Below are positions 1 to 7,211 of a stretch of DNA of 8,979 bases, piece after piece; position 1 is the stretch's first letter; each line of letters begins with the position of its first letter. The stretch is taken from the NCBI GenBank assembly GCA_902796985.1, contig CADBRC010000173.1, positions 1-8,979 on the forward strand, read 5' to 3'. The stretch comes from an uncultured Spirochaetaceae bacterium (GTDB lineage Bacteria > Spirochaetota > Spirochaetia > Treponematales > Treponemataceae). The translations under genes and the position numbers were made by a program. Below the pieces are notes generated by a model. It was given only the letters and a program-made list of their open reading frames with translations, was not told the DNA's origin and did not search any database.

Positions 1-4
1 AGGC

Positions 5-1150
5 CTACCATATCCTGTACCTGCCTGAAAGAGCCAGAAGCGCGAACAGATACAGGCAGTTGTCGTAGTAGCGCCTCGGTCCCTTGCGCAAAGGCTGGTT
101 CCAGAACCATTCCACCCATCTGGCCGCCGTGTCGAAGTCCTCCGAGCCGTATGGAACCGCAAGAGCCCCCTGCGCCATAGTGGCAAGCAGCCCAAGGGGA
201 TGCAGGACAGGCCGCTCCCTGGGAGTCCCGTCAATCTTGTACTCGCAGCGTACGGCCTCCAGATCAGTCCCAAAGAAGCGCATCATCTTAAGAGGAATAC
301 CGAGCTGCCCCCGGTCGTCACCGAACCACTCCGCATCAAGCCCTATATTGGCGGCCGTCCTGTACGCGTCGCTGAAGAAATTCCCGAAGTTTCCCCAGGG
401 AAAGTCCTTATCCATCGGAGAGCCGTCAAAGTTCGCATACTCACTGCAAAGCCCCGTATTCTTGTGACAGGCAATGGCGAGGTATTCGCGGCTGGCGGCG
501 GCAGCCTTCTTCCAGAAGGGCCTGTCATCCTCGTCAGCCCACAGGGCGAAAAGCTCGTAGAAATGCGGCAGGTGGTAGGAAGGATCTGTGAAGGGACAGC
601 CGGGGACAAAGAGAATGAGGGAGTTGTCCCTGTTCCACATGGCTTGTCCGGGACGGCCCCCCTCCCCCTTGTGCAGGCAGGCACGGAGAATTTTCCGAGC
701 CTCCTCGCTGTAGGCATAGATGCCCTCCCCGTCACCCCAGCGGTGGGATGCGAAGAAAAGGGCCATCGCGAAGAACTCCTCCCCATCCGGAGCGGGACCG
801 TAGGCATTCTTCCTGCCGTCCGTCCCGCAGGACCAGGCGAAGTAGCCCTCGTTCTCGCCCCCCTCCATGTACATATACGTCTTGGCCCACTTCCAGATGC
901 GGTCAAACTCATTCTTCATGTCCATCTGGACGCACATCATCATTCCGTAGGACATGCCTTCCGTCCGCACATCGTGGTTCCCCGTATCCTCCAGATAGCC
1001 CATTCCGCCGTCCGCCTCATGGTAAATCCGATCCTCCCCGCCATAAAAGAAAGTTTTGAAAGCCTCCTCCAGCCGCCGGTTCACATCCCCTTCGCTCTTA
1101 CCTAACTCGCTGAAAACGTTCCTGTATGTCCTGTTCCTGTATCTTTCCAT
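5..1150 (-). CDS. GH8 reducing-end xylose-releasing exo-oligoxylanase (Rex)
   Basis: The product removes xylose from the reducing end of xylo-oligosaccharides (EC 3.2.1.156, glycoside hydrolase family 8). It has no signal peptide, so it should act in the cytoplasm on imported oligosaccharides. The 381-residue protein closely resembles, from memory, the Bacillus halodurans Rex enzyme over its full length. Numbered from the start chosen here, the general acid is Glu64 in TEGMSYGMMM and the catalytic base is Asp261 in FFSDAYR. The Leu-His-Pro kink (316-318) is present; in the Bacillus enzyme it closes the +3 subsite and makes the enzyme exo-acting. The frame is open back to 1198, but ATG at 1148-1150 is preferred: it has an AGGAG ribosome site 7 bases upstream, aligns with the family start, and the longer form would overlap the predicted -35 box. 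The TAG stop is at 5-7. Nothing can be seen downstream because the window ends. Confidence 0.95.
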   Translation of the reverse strand: MERYRNRTYRNVFSELGKSEGDVNRRLEEAFKTFFYGGEDRIYHEADGGMGYLEDTGNHDVRTEGMSYGMMMCVQMDMKNEFDRIWKWAKTYMYMEGGENEGYFAWSCGTDGRKNAYGPAPDGEEFFAMALFFASHRWGDGEGIYAYSEEARKILRACLHKGEGGRPGQAMWNRDNSLILFVPGCPFTDPSYHLPHFYELFALWADEDDRPFWKKAAAASREYLAIACHKNTGLCSEYANFDGSPMDKDFPWGNFGNFFSDAYRTAANIGLDAEWFGDDRGQLGIPLKMMRFFGTDLEAVRCEYKIDGTPRERPVLHPLGLLATMAQGALAVPYGSEDFDTAARWVEWFWNQPLRKGPRRYYDNCLYLFALLALSGRYRIW

Positions 1151-1157
1151 AAAAAAA

Positions 1158-1162
1158 CTCCT
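1158..1162 (-). promoter_or_regulatory. Ribosome binding site of the rex-type gene
   Basis: AGGAG on the minus strand, followed by a run of seven T and then ATG at 1150. This strong, well-spaced site decides the start codon in favour of 1150 over the upstream ATG at 1198. Confidence 0.8.
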
Positions 1163-1168
1163 GAGCCA

Positions 1169-1198
1169 GTTTAACACGCAGGACAAGCCCCCTGTCAA
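1169..1198 (-). promoter_or_regulatory. Candidate sigma-70 promoter of the rex-type gene
   Basis: A perfect TTGACA -35 box lies at 1193-1198 (minus strand). The matching -10 is weak: GTTAAA at 1170-1175 after 17 bp, or TTAAAC after 18 bp, each matching TATAAT at three of six places. The transcript would start only a few bases before the AGGAG site, giving a very short leader. A weak -10 with a strong -35 fits a regulated promoter, but this is inference. Confidence 0.45.
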
Positions 1199-1213
1199 GC
1201 AATTTTCCTGTAC

Positions 1214-1230
1214 ATGGACACTTCGTCCAT
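1214..1230. promoter_or_regulatory. Palindrome upstream of the rex-type promoter (possible operator)
   Basis: ATGGAC and GTCCAT form a perfect 6-bp inverted repeat around the 5-base centre ACTTC. It sits 15 bp upstream of the TTGACA box of the rex-type gene. No T-run follows on either strand, so it is not a terminator. The position suits a dimeric regulator responding to sugars, but no known operator consensus is recognised. Confidence 0.35.
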
Positions 1231-1400
1231 TCCATCAGACATCAGTGCACCATCGGTCAGTTTCCTCAGCTGGATGCGACCTCAAAACCCGGCCGTAGGA
1301 AGGCCTCATCCGCAGTCCTGAAGCTTCCGCTGCCCCTGAGAGGCAGTTTTTCGGACTTACAGTTCGCTGATCACATTGCCAAACCGGGCCATCTGTGCTA

Positions 1401-3239
1401 TTAGAAGGAGCGGATAAAAGCCTCCGGGCTGTCATACTCAAGCACGATATACAGGCTGTCCTCATACACCGGCCGCCCGTGCTCCAGCACGCTGGAAGCT
1501 TCCGACTGCTCATATTCTTTCTGCCGCATCACGAAGAAAACAGGCTTTTCTCCCTTGTAATAGTCCTCGTCCTCATACTTCTTGGGTTCCAGCCCCTTGT
1601 GAACTGCAAACGACTCCGGCAGGGTATCCACACCATCAATTTCTTCATCGTCAACCGCGACAACCTCGACAGCCCCGTCCGACCAGAACCAAATCGGGTT
1701 CGCAATACCGGAAAAGGCATATCCGAACTCATAGCCCTTGTCGACAAGGAAATCACATACGCCTCCCAGCTCCAGAGACTCATCATTCGTCAGCATTCTG
1801 CAGAATGACAGGTAGGTATTCGTCAGCATGAACACGGCGGCACTCACCGCAAGTATCCACTTTTTCATCGAGGTGACGGCGTTGCTTTCCAAAGTAAGGG
1901 CAAGGACAGGAATGAAAAATACCAGTACCATGGTGAAGTACCTGCACGCCATCTCCGTGAAGATGTTCGTATACAGGTGGAACGCGGAGAAAAAGATGAC
2001 GAAGCCCAGAAAGAATTTTCTGAGGCCCCATTCCTCTCCCTTCCATAAATCCCGCATGACAATCACGGTAAGGGCAAGGACAACGGTAAGCAGGATGTTC
2101 GCAATGCCGCCTGGCGTGAACACGCTGATTCTCTCGTTGTATCCGACAACCTCAAGGAACATGTTCTTTATCTCGTCAAACTGCATTTCCACAAGGGGAT
2201 TGAACTGAATTTTATTCATGTTCTTGAACGTGTACATCGAGGCAAGCAGTGTCGAGTTGAACACATAGCCAAGGCAGCTCAGCAGCAGGGCAAGACTGGC
2301 CGTCCTCACCCCCTTGTCGGCGAACAATGATTTTGCAAAGACACCATCACACGGAGCATCCGCGGCAGCGTTTTTCTTCATTCCTTGCATCTTTCCCAAA
2401 ACGGCCACGGCAAAGACCGGGAAGGTAAAATTCAGAATGTACCGTATGGTCGAGACCCCGCTTAAGAAGGCCAGGACTAGGAACACAAGCCTGAGCCTCC
2501 CTTCTTTCGACCGGGAATGCTCATTGAATATAATCGAGATGAACAGTCCTACGTAGAAGAAGCTGAACACGATATGCGGGATGTAATAGCTGCCCCCCTG
2601 CACGACGTTCAAGAAAGTCCAGGAGGCGGGACTGACAATCAGGGTACAGCAGAGAAGCTTGATCCAAAGCGTCCGTATCCGCAGCTCATGCAACAGGAAC
2701 CAGCAGCCCGTAAACAGGAGGACATCAGTGAGAAGCACGGTCAAAGCCCTCAGCAGGGAGAGGTTCCTCGTAAAGAAAAAGAGAGGCGCGGTAACAAGCT
2801 GGGTGTTCAAAAAGCGGAATTCCATCGAATAGTACCAGCCCGTGGGCCAGAAAGTCCTGTTCTGAAAACACTCCTGGGCAAACAGCAGTTCGGAACTGAG
2901 ATCCTGACCCACGAACGATTTTGCGCACGTGCCTGACAAGACCGTCAGCATTGAGATGACCGACAGCAGGTAGAAAATGACGGTGACGTTCTTCTTCCTG
3001 TCAGAAAAGCCGGTAAAGCACAGGGCATCCATCAGAATAACAAAAAAGACCGGGAACACTATCAGGGAAAGCATGGAATCCCTCCATGCTTCGTGGTCGA
3101 ACGTCCTGTGGAAAACCTTGGTCTCAAGGAATTCTGGAAGCAGCTCCAATATCTCGGGCGTGAAAAAGACCAACGCCGTACCGACAAGGATGAGCGGCAG
3201 CGACACATAGAAAACGGCTGTCGTAAGTTTCTTCGTCAT
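1401..3239 (-). CDS. Polytopic membrane protein of unknown function, GT-C-like
   Basis: A 612-residue integral membrane protein with about 12 hydrophobic segments (roughly 6-27, 57-77, 86-104, 144-183 as two, 190-238 as two, 249-283 as two, 312-334, 378-396, 408-451 as two, 458-480), then a soluble, acidic tail of about 130 residues (485-612). The basic loop 284-311 is probably cytoplasmic, which would place loops 105-145 and 335-375 outside. Loop 105-145 holds Asp113, Glu117 and the block WYYSMEFRFLNTQ (135-147). This block and the GYNER/GGIAN part near 367-381 recall a group of uncharacterised membrane proteins of Firmicutes and spirochaetes. Together they give the look of a GT-C glycosyltransferase using a lipid-linked sugar, but no confirmed catalytic motif is visible, so function is left open. 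ATG at 3237-3239 has only a weak GAAG ribosome site 4 bases upstream. The gene lies 166 bp after glgA on the same strand, behind a large terminator-like structure. Confidence 0.85.
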   Translation of the reverse strand: MTKKLTTAVFYVSLPLILVGTALVFFTPEILELLPEFLETKVFHRTFDHEAWRDSMLSLIVFPVFFVILMDALCFTGFSDRKKNVTVIFYLLSVISMLTVLSGTCAKSFVGQDLSSELLFAQECFQNRTFWPTGWYYSMEFRFLNTQLVTAPLFFFTRNLSLLRALTVLLTDVLLFTGCWFLLHELRIRTLWIKLLCCTLIVSPASWTFLNVVQGGSYYIPHIVFSFFYVGLFISIIFNEHSRSKEGRLRLVFLVLAFLSGVSTIRYILNFTFPVFAVAVLGKMQGMKKNAAADAPCDGVFAKSLFADKGVRTASLALLLSCLGYVFNSTLLASMYTFKNMNKIQFNPLVEMQFDEIKNMFLEVVGYNERISVFTPGGIANILLTVVLALTVIVMRDLWKGEEWGLRKFFLGFVIFFSAFHLYTNIFTEMACRYFTMVLVFFIPVLALTLESNAVTSMKKWILAVSAAVFMLTNTYLSFCRMLTNDESLELGGVCDFLVDKGYEFGYAFSGIANPIWFWSDGAVEVVAVDDEEIDGVDTLPESFAVHKGLEPKKYEDEDYYKGEKPVFFVMRQKEYEQSEASSVLEHGRPVYEDSLYIVLEYDSPEAFIRSF

Positions 3240-3247
3240 AGTTCTTC

Positions 3248-3354
3248 AAAATAAAAAAGCCAGTCCAAAAGCCCACGGCATCACAACACTGCGCCCTGCT
3301 GCCGACAAGCAGCGCTGACGGTTTCGTTGTATGCCGCCGTGCTTTTTACTGGCT
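3248..3354 (-). terminator. Large terminator-like stem with U-tract (glgA 3' end or attenuator)
   Basis: Read on the minus strand, two long imperfect arms pair and are followed at once by TTTTTTATTTT. Pairing segments, outside to inside: 3258-3264 with 3348-3354 (AGCCAGT/ACTGGCT); 3267-3272 with 3341-3346; 3275-3276 with 3339-3340; 3277-3281 with 3331-3335; 3283-3287 with 3326-3330; 3291-3294 with 3312-3315; 3297-3300 with 3308-3311. That is about 33 pairs with a 7-base terminal loop and small bulges. The outer stem abutting the U-tract makes a rho-independent terminator likely. Its T-tract ends 8 bases before the next start codon, so it could also act as an attenuator for that gene. Confidence 0.65.
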
Positions 3355-3357
3355 CAC

Positions 3358-3384
3358 GAGGGCCTCTGTATCAGCAAGGCCCTC
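3358..3384 (-). other. Perfect 8-bp hairpin just after glgA
   Basis: GAGGGCCT at 3358-3365 and AGGCCCTC at 3377-3384 form a perfect GC-rich inverted repeat with an 11-base loop, starting 21 bp after the glgA stop codon. No T-run follows on either strand, so on its own it is not a classical intrinsic terminator. It could protect the glgA mRNA 3' end, or be the first stem of a two-stem leader with the larger structure 3 bp further on. Confidence 0.55.
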
Positions 3385-3405
3385 CCAGATTAATCCTGCA
3401 GGCAA

Positions 3406-4893
3406 TTACTCTTTCCAGTCTATGCCGCAGCCGCGCTTGAGGGCTTCTTTATACACGTCAAGGTACTTGTTCGCGGCGATGTCCCAGCCGAAGTCCTGCT
3501 TCATGCCGCGGATCTGCATCTTCCTGATGTCGTCCTTCTTGTTGTACCAGGCCCAGGTCGCCCATCCTACCGTATTGTAGATGGAGCTCGGGTTCAGCTG
3601 GTCAAAGACGAATCCCGTGCCCTCGCCGGTCTGCTCGTTGTAGTTGGCGACCGTGTCCGCGAGGCCGCCGGTCCGCCTGACGATGGGCAGGGTTCCGTAG
3701 AGCATGGAATAAATCTGGTTCAGGCCGCAGGGCTCGTACTTGGAGGGCATCAGGAAGAAGTCGCTTCCCGCCTCAATCAGGTGGCTCAGCGCCTCGTTGT
3801 AGCCGACGTAGGCCTTGAAGTTCTTGAGCTGCCACTGGAGGGAGTTGATCTCGTTCTCGCACCAGCCCTCCCCGCTTCCGAGCACGACGAACTGGATGTT
3901 CATGTCGCGGCACATCGGGTACATCGCACCGTAGGTCGGGCCGAACACGTCGCCGATTCCCTTCTGGTCAACCAGGCGGGTAACCATGGCGAACACGGGA
4001 ACGGAGGGATTCACCTCCAGTCCGAACTTCCTCTGAAGCTCCTCCTTGCACTTAGCCTTGCCGGACAGGTCCTTCGCGGAGAAGTTCGCGGGAATCTTCG
4101 TGTCGCTCTCCGGGTTCCAGTACTTGGTGTCCGCCCCGTTCAGCACCCCCTTGACGACGTCGCTGCGGACGCGGAGCAGGCCGTCAAGTCCGAAGCCGCC
4201 CTCGGCAGTCTGGATTTCCCAGGCATAGGTCGGGGATACGGTCGTTATCATGTCGGCGGAGCTGATTCCCGCCTGAAGGAAGTTGATCCCACCCTGATGC
4301 TCGAAGCCCGCCCCGTAGTAGAGGCCCCAGTCTATGCCGAGCGCGGGGAACTTGTCCTTGCCGTACTGGCCCTGGTAGCCCTGGTTGTGGATTGTCAGCA
4401 CGCTCGCCGTCCGCTCGAAGCCCGAGTAGCGGCAGACATGCTTGAGGATGACCGGGGCAAGGCAGCTGGACCAGTCGTGGGCGTGGATGATGTCCGGGTA
4501 CCAGCCGAGCTTGCGGCAGAGCTGGAAGGCCCCGTGCGCGAGGACGGCAAAGCGGTAGGGATTGTCGTGGAAGTCGCTCTCGCCGGGCACCCCGTAGATT
4601 CCGTCCCGCCCGAAGCACTGCTCGTGGTCGATGAAGTAGACCTTGAGCCTGTCGCAGCCGGGCATGGAAGTCGTATAGACCGCCGTCCAGGTCTCCTGCT
4701 GTCCGGCGGCGACCGCCATGGGCCCCTCAAGCTGGGTCAGCTTCTTCCTGTCTATCTTGTAGTAACGGGGGATGACGATCTTCACGTCGTGCCCCATGTT
4801 CGTGAGCTGGATTGCGAGCGCGCTCACCATGTCGGCAAGCCCGCCAGTCTTGGCATAAGGAACAGCCTCTGAGCTGACCATAAGAATCTTCAT
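3406..4893 (-). CDS. glgA: Glycogen synthase (ADP-glucose type)
   Basis: The enzyme transfers glucose from ADP-glucose to the non-reducing end of alpha-1,4-glucan (EC 2.4.1.21, family GT5), building cytoplasmic glycogen. The 495-residue length is normal for bacterial GlgA. Family landmarks are all present: N-terminal KTGGLAD (15-21) with the ADP-glucose-binding Lys15; HAHDW (137-141); LTIHNQGYQG (166-175); NGADTKYWNP (252-261); TRLVDQKG (305-312) with Arg306 and Lys311 for phosphate binding; SKYEPCGLNQ (384-393) with the conserved Glu387; and RRTGGLADTV (406-415). The two GT-B Rossmann domains meet around residue 250. ATG at 4891-4893 follows a purine-rich AAAGGGG site about 8 bases upstream. 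It has its own promoter and is divergent from the chemoreceptor gene. No other glg gene lies in the window, so it is separated from glgB/glgC here. Confidence 0.98.
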   Translation of the reverse strand: MKILMVSSEAVPYAKTGGLADMVSALAIQLTNMGHDVKIVIPRYYKIDRKKLTQLEGPMAVAAGQQETWTAVYTTSMPGCDRLKVYFIDHEQCFGRDGIYGVPGESDFHDNPYRFAVLAHGAFQLCRKLGWYPDIIHAHDWSSCLAPVILKHVCRYSGFERTASVLTIHNQGYQGQYGKDKFPALGIDWGLYYGAGFEHQGGINFLQAGISSADMITTVSPTYAWEIQTAEGGFGLDGLLRVRSDVVKGVLNGADTKYWNPESDTKIPANFSAKDLSGKAKCKEELQRKFGLEVNPSVPVFAMVTRLVDQKGIGDVFGPTYGAMYPMCRDMNIQFVVLGSGEGWCENEINSLQWQLKNFKAYVGYNEALSHLIEAGSDFFLMPSKYEPCGLNQIYSMLYGTLPIVRRTGGLADTVANYNEQTGEGTGFVFDQLNPSSIYNTVGWATWAWYNKKDDIRKMQIRGMKQDFGWDIAANKYLDVYKEALKRGCGIDWKE

Positions 4894-4926
4894 ACGTCAA
4901 ACCCCTTTCTAAACAAATATGTTCCT

Positions 4927-4955
4927 ATTATAACACACAATCCTGAATTTTGCAC
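4927..4955 (-). promoter_or_regulatory. Extended -10 promoter of glgA
   Basis: On the minus strand, TGTTATAAT gives a perfect TATAAT at 4927-4932 with the TG of an extended -10. The -35 area (about 4950-4955) is poor, which an extended -10 can offset. Transcription would start near 4920, leaving a leader of about 27 bases that carries the AAAGGGG ribosome site. Confidence 0.7.
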
Positions 4956-4962
4956 AAGAGAA

Positions 4963-4970
4963 TTCGTTGT
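4963..4970 (+). promoter_or_regulatory. TTCGTTGT box, glgA side of the divergent region
   Basis: An 8-base box just upstream of the glgA -35 area. The same box occurs in inverted orientation at 5013-5020, with centres 50 bp apart. A third copy is inside the stem at 3323-3330. Possible binding site for a shared regulator; no known consensus is recognised. Confidence 0.3.
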
Positions 4971-5009
4971 TATCAGTCCAAAAGAGGGCTTGTTTCTACG
5001 CAAAATAGC

Positions 5010-5041
5010 TTGACAACGAAAAAAAATACCGACACTATAGG
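5010..5041 (+). promoter_or_regulatory. Possible promoter of the chemoreceptor gene
   Basis: A perfect TTGACA is at 5010-5015, overlapping the inverted TTCGTTGT box (5013-5020, minus strand). The -10 is unclear: CACTAT at 17 bp spacing is poor, and TATAGG (5036-5041) is better but lies 20 bp away. Either choice would put the transcript start at or almost at the ATG at 5045. A sigma-28 or other alternative promoter was looked for and not convincingly found. Confidence 0.35.
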
Positions 5042-5044
5042 TAT

Positions 5045-7204
5045 ATGGCTAAGAATACAATTTCTACGTCCAGCAAGCTTACCGTTGCCTTGACCGCAAT
5101 CATCCTCGTCATGATAGCGGTCTCGTCGGTCACGACGGGAATCTTCTTCCGCAAGAACTCCCTTGAGAATTTCTATGCGAGCGCACAGGCCGCCCTGTCC
5201 GAGTTCTCGGACGCAATATCCATGTTCTTCAGCGCGAAGGAAATCGAGCTCAACGTCTTCGCCGAGTCCGACGAGGTCAAGGCCGCAGATGAGACAATCC
5301 ACTCCTTCGTGAACGAGGTCGGGGACATCCAGATCCTGGGATACGAGAAAAGCCCTGTAGAGGAAGACATCAGGAAAATCTGCAAGAGCTTCGCCCGGAA
5401 CGACGGTGACATAGCGGAAATCTATATAGGAACAAAGTGGGGCGGATACGCGACCAACTTTGACAGCTCCATGTCCGGCGGCTACGACCCCCGCAAGCGC
5501 GGCTGGTACGAGACGGCGACATCCGGGAACGGCAAGGTGATGATAACCGACGCGTTCGCTTCCACCGTAGGGGCGACGGCCGTGGGAATAACACGCTCGG
5601 CTTACGACGATGAAGGCGAATTCATCGGAAACACGAGCATAGAGGTCTCGCTCGAGACCCTGACCAAGATTCTCGGAGGAATGAACCTCGGGGAAGGCAG
5701 CTTCTTCATGATGGTCCAGACCGATGGCACGATTCTTGCCGACACGAAGTCCTCCGCAAACAACTTCAAGAACGTCAGCGAAGCGGGCATCCCGGAGCTC
5801 AAGGGGCTCCTGTCAAGCCAGAGCGGGGCCGGGGTCCTGAACGTGGACGGCGGAATCTACTTCGCCCAGACGCTCAAGAACATGAGGACAGGCTACGAGA
5901 TCGTGGCATTTTCCCCCAAGGCGACAGTATTCGCGGCTTTCTACAAGACCATACGTGCCACGATAGCCGTCTGCGCCCTGATTGCCGTCATAATCATCAT
6001 GGTCGTGGCCGCAATACTGAGGAAGGCCCTCCTGCCGCTCAAGATAATCAGGAACAGCCTGGTCGATGACGCGGAGGAAATCTCCAAGGGACGGGCCGAC
6101 CTGTCCAAGAGAATTGAAATCAAGTCGGGAACCGAGATAGGCGACGTGGCGGACAGCTTCAACATGTACACCGACAAACTGCAGGACATCATCCGCAGCA
6201 TGAAGCAGTCCAAGAACACGCTGACCAGCGCAGGAAGCTCCCTGCGCGACGGCACGGCGGAGACCGCGAGCGTCATCAGCCAGATCACGGGGAACATCAA
6301 GGAGATGGAGAGGGGGCTTTCTGCCCAGACCGCGAGCGTCCGCCAGACTTCCAGCACGATGAGCCAAATCATCGGGAGCATCGGCACGCTGGAGCAGCTG
6401 GTCCAGAAGCAGTCCGCCATCGTACAGGAGGCCTCGAGCGAGGTCGAGCAGATGATCGGAAACATCGGCGAGGTGACCCGCTCCATAGACAAGATGGCAT
6501 CCTCCTTCGGTACTCTAGCGAGCGACGCGGAGAAGGGGGCCAACACGCAGAGCAGGCTCCAGTCGCAGATTGCCGAGATTGAGAACCAGTCCAACCTGCT
6601 GACCGAGGCAAACACCGTCATCGCCAACATAGCGGAGCAGACAAACCTTCTCGCGATGAACGCCGCGATCGAGGCCGCACATGCGGGTGAATCTGGAAAG
6701 GGATTCGCGGTTGTCTCCGATGAGATCCGTAAGCTCTCCGAGACCTCAACCTCGCAGTCCAAGACAATCGGCGACCAGCTCAAAAGCATACAGGAGACCA
6801 TTACCGCCGTCGTCGTCTCCACGCAGGACGGCGTTCAGGGCTACACGGATCTTGCCAAGCAGATACGCGAGACCGATGACCTGGTGCAGCAGATAAAGCT
6901 GGCGATGGCCGAGCAGCATGAAGGCTCCGTCCAGATTACCGGCGCGCTCAAGAACCTGAACGAAAGCTCGCACCAGGTCCTGAAGGCCTCCAAGGAAATG
7001 TCCGAGGGAAGCCGCGCCATCGTCAATGAGATAGATTCGCTCCAGAACGAAACAGCCTCCATCAGCCAGAGGATGGGAGAGATGTCCGTCGGAGCCGACC
7101 GCATCGGCAAAACCGGAAAGCTGCTCTCCGACATCTCCGGCATGATGGAACGGTCCATCCACGAGATAGGAACGCAGGTGGACCAGTTCAAGGTCGCCGA
7201 GTAA
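5045..7204 (+). CDS. Methyl-accepting chemotaxis protein with dCACHE sensor
   Basis: A 719-residue transmembrane chemoreceptor that feeds a periplasmic ligand signal to CheA/CheW. Order of parts: short cytoplasmic N-terminus; membrane segment 11-33; periplasmic dCACHE domain about 35-298; membrane segment about 302-325; HAMP about 326-380 (Pro331, Glu364-Ile-Gly); and a long antiparallel coiled coil to the C-terminus. The hairpin tip is the highly conserved stretch from [16 protein letters not shown] through GKGFAVV (526-557). Arms of about 170 residues on each side suggest one of the longer receptor classes seen in spirochaetes. There is no C-terminal pentapeptide for CheR/CheB tethering. 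The CACHE core has DPRKRGWY (148-155), near the amino-acid-sensing motif, but by hand alignment its two ligand Asp positions are Ser173 and Glu200, so the ligand is uncertain. ATG at 5045 is the only start available after the in-frame TAG at 5006, yet it has at most AGG 3 bases upstream as a ribosome site. Confidence 0.97.
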   Translation: MAKNTISTSSKLTVALTAIILVMIAVSSVTTGIFFRKNSLENFYASAQAALSEFSDAISMFFSAKEIELNVFAESDEVKAADETIHSFVNEVGDIQILGYEKSPVEEDIRKICKSFARNDGDIAEIYIGTKWGGYATNFDSSMSGGYDPRKRGWYETATSGNGKVMITDAFASTVGATAVGITRSAYDDEGEFIGNTSIEVSLETLTKILGGMNLGEGSFFMMVQTDGTILADTKSSANNFKNVSEAGIPELKGLLSSQSGAGVLNVDGGIYFAQTLKNMRTGYEIVAFSPKATVFAAFYKTIRATIAVCALIAVIIIMVVAAILRKALLPLKIIRNSLVDDAEEISKGRADLSKRIEIKSGTEIGDVADSFNMYTDKLQDIIRSMKQSKNTLTSAGSSLRDGTAETASVISQITGNIKEMERGLSAQTASVRQTSSTMSQIIGSIGTLEQLVQKQSAIVQEASSEVEQMIGNIGEVTRSIDKMASSFGTLASDAEKGANTQSRLQSQIAEIENQSNLLTEANTVIANIAEQTNLLAMNAAIEAAHAGESGKGFAVVSDEIRKLSETSTSQSKTIGDQLKSIQETITAVVVSTQDGVQGYTDLAKQIRETDDLVQQIKLAMAEQHEGSVQITGALKNLNESSHQVLKASKEMSEGSRAIVNEIDSLQNETASISQRMGEMSVGADRIGKTGKLLSDISGMMERSIHEIGTQVDQFKVAE

Positions 7205-7211
7205 GAAAGAA

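Noticed and set aside
200..1105. Plus-strand open frame (301 codons) antisense to the rex-type gene
   Set aside because: The opposite strand is an unmistakable GH8 enzyme with both catalytic residues; the plus-strand product resembles nothing and has no ribosome site.
1151..1198. Longer N-terminus for the rex-type enzyme (start at 1198)
   Set aside because: The extra 16 residues are absent from the family as I recall it, the extended start would overlap the TTGACA box, and ATG at 1150 has a strong ribosome site.
1284..1305. GGCC/GGCC hairpin then GGGTTTT on the minus strand, as terminator of the membrane protein gene
   Set aside because: The stem is only 4 bp and the T-run only four; GGCC is self-complementary and common in this DNA. 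It remains possible but unsupported.
1330..1351. CTGCC/GGCAG hairpin followed by TTTTT on the plus strand
   Set aside because: There is no plus-strand gene upstream to terminate, the stem is only 5 bp, and read on the minus strand it has no T-run.
1235..1513. Minus-strand open frame of 92 codons across the end of the membrane protein gene
   Set aside because: Two thirds of its non-overlapping sequence is intergenic DNA without a ribosome site, and the product is not protein-like.
2133..2140. CTCGTTGT, one base off the TTCGTTGT box, here and at 3634-3641 and 3793-3800
   Set aside because: All three are in coding DNA and reflect the same Tyr-Asn-Glu codon run read on the other strand, so they are not extra regulatory boxes.
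3348..3360. ACTGGCTCACGAG, a near match to the minus-strand bases around the rex ribosome site (1158-1170)
   Set aside because: A 13-base match with one mismatch is expected many times by chance among all pairs in a window of this size.
3781..4872. Long plus-strand open frame (363 codons) antisense to glgA
   Set aside because: It lies wholly inside the clear glgA gene in GC-rich DNA, where antisense frames stay open because of codon bias. Its translation has low-complexity Val/Ala/Leu/Glu content and no recognisable domain.
5941..6822. Minus-strand open frame (293 codons) antisense to the chemoreceptor
   Set aside because: It shadows the coiled-coil part of the receptor; the Ser/Met/Cys-rich product is what reversed coiled-coil codons give.
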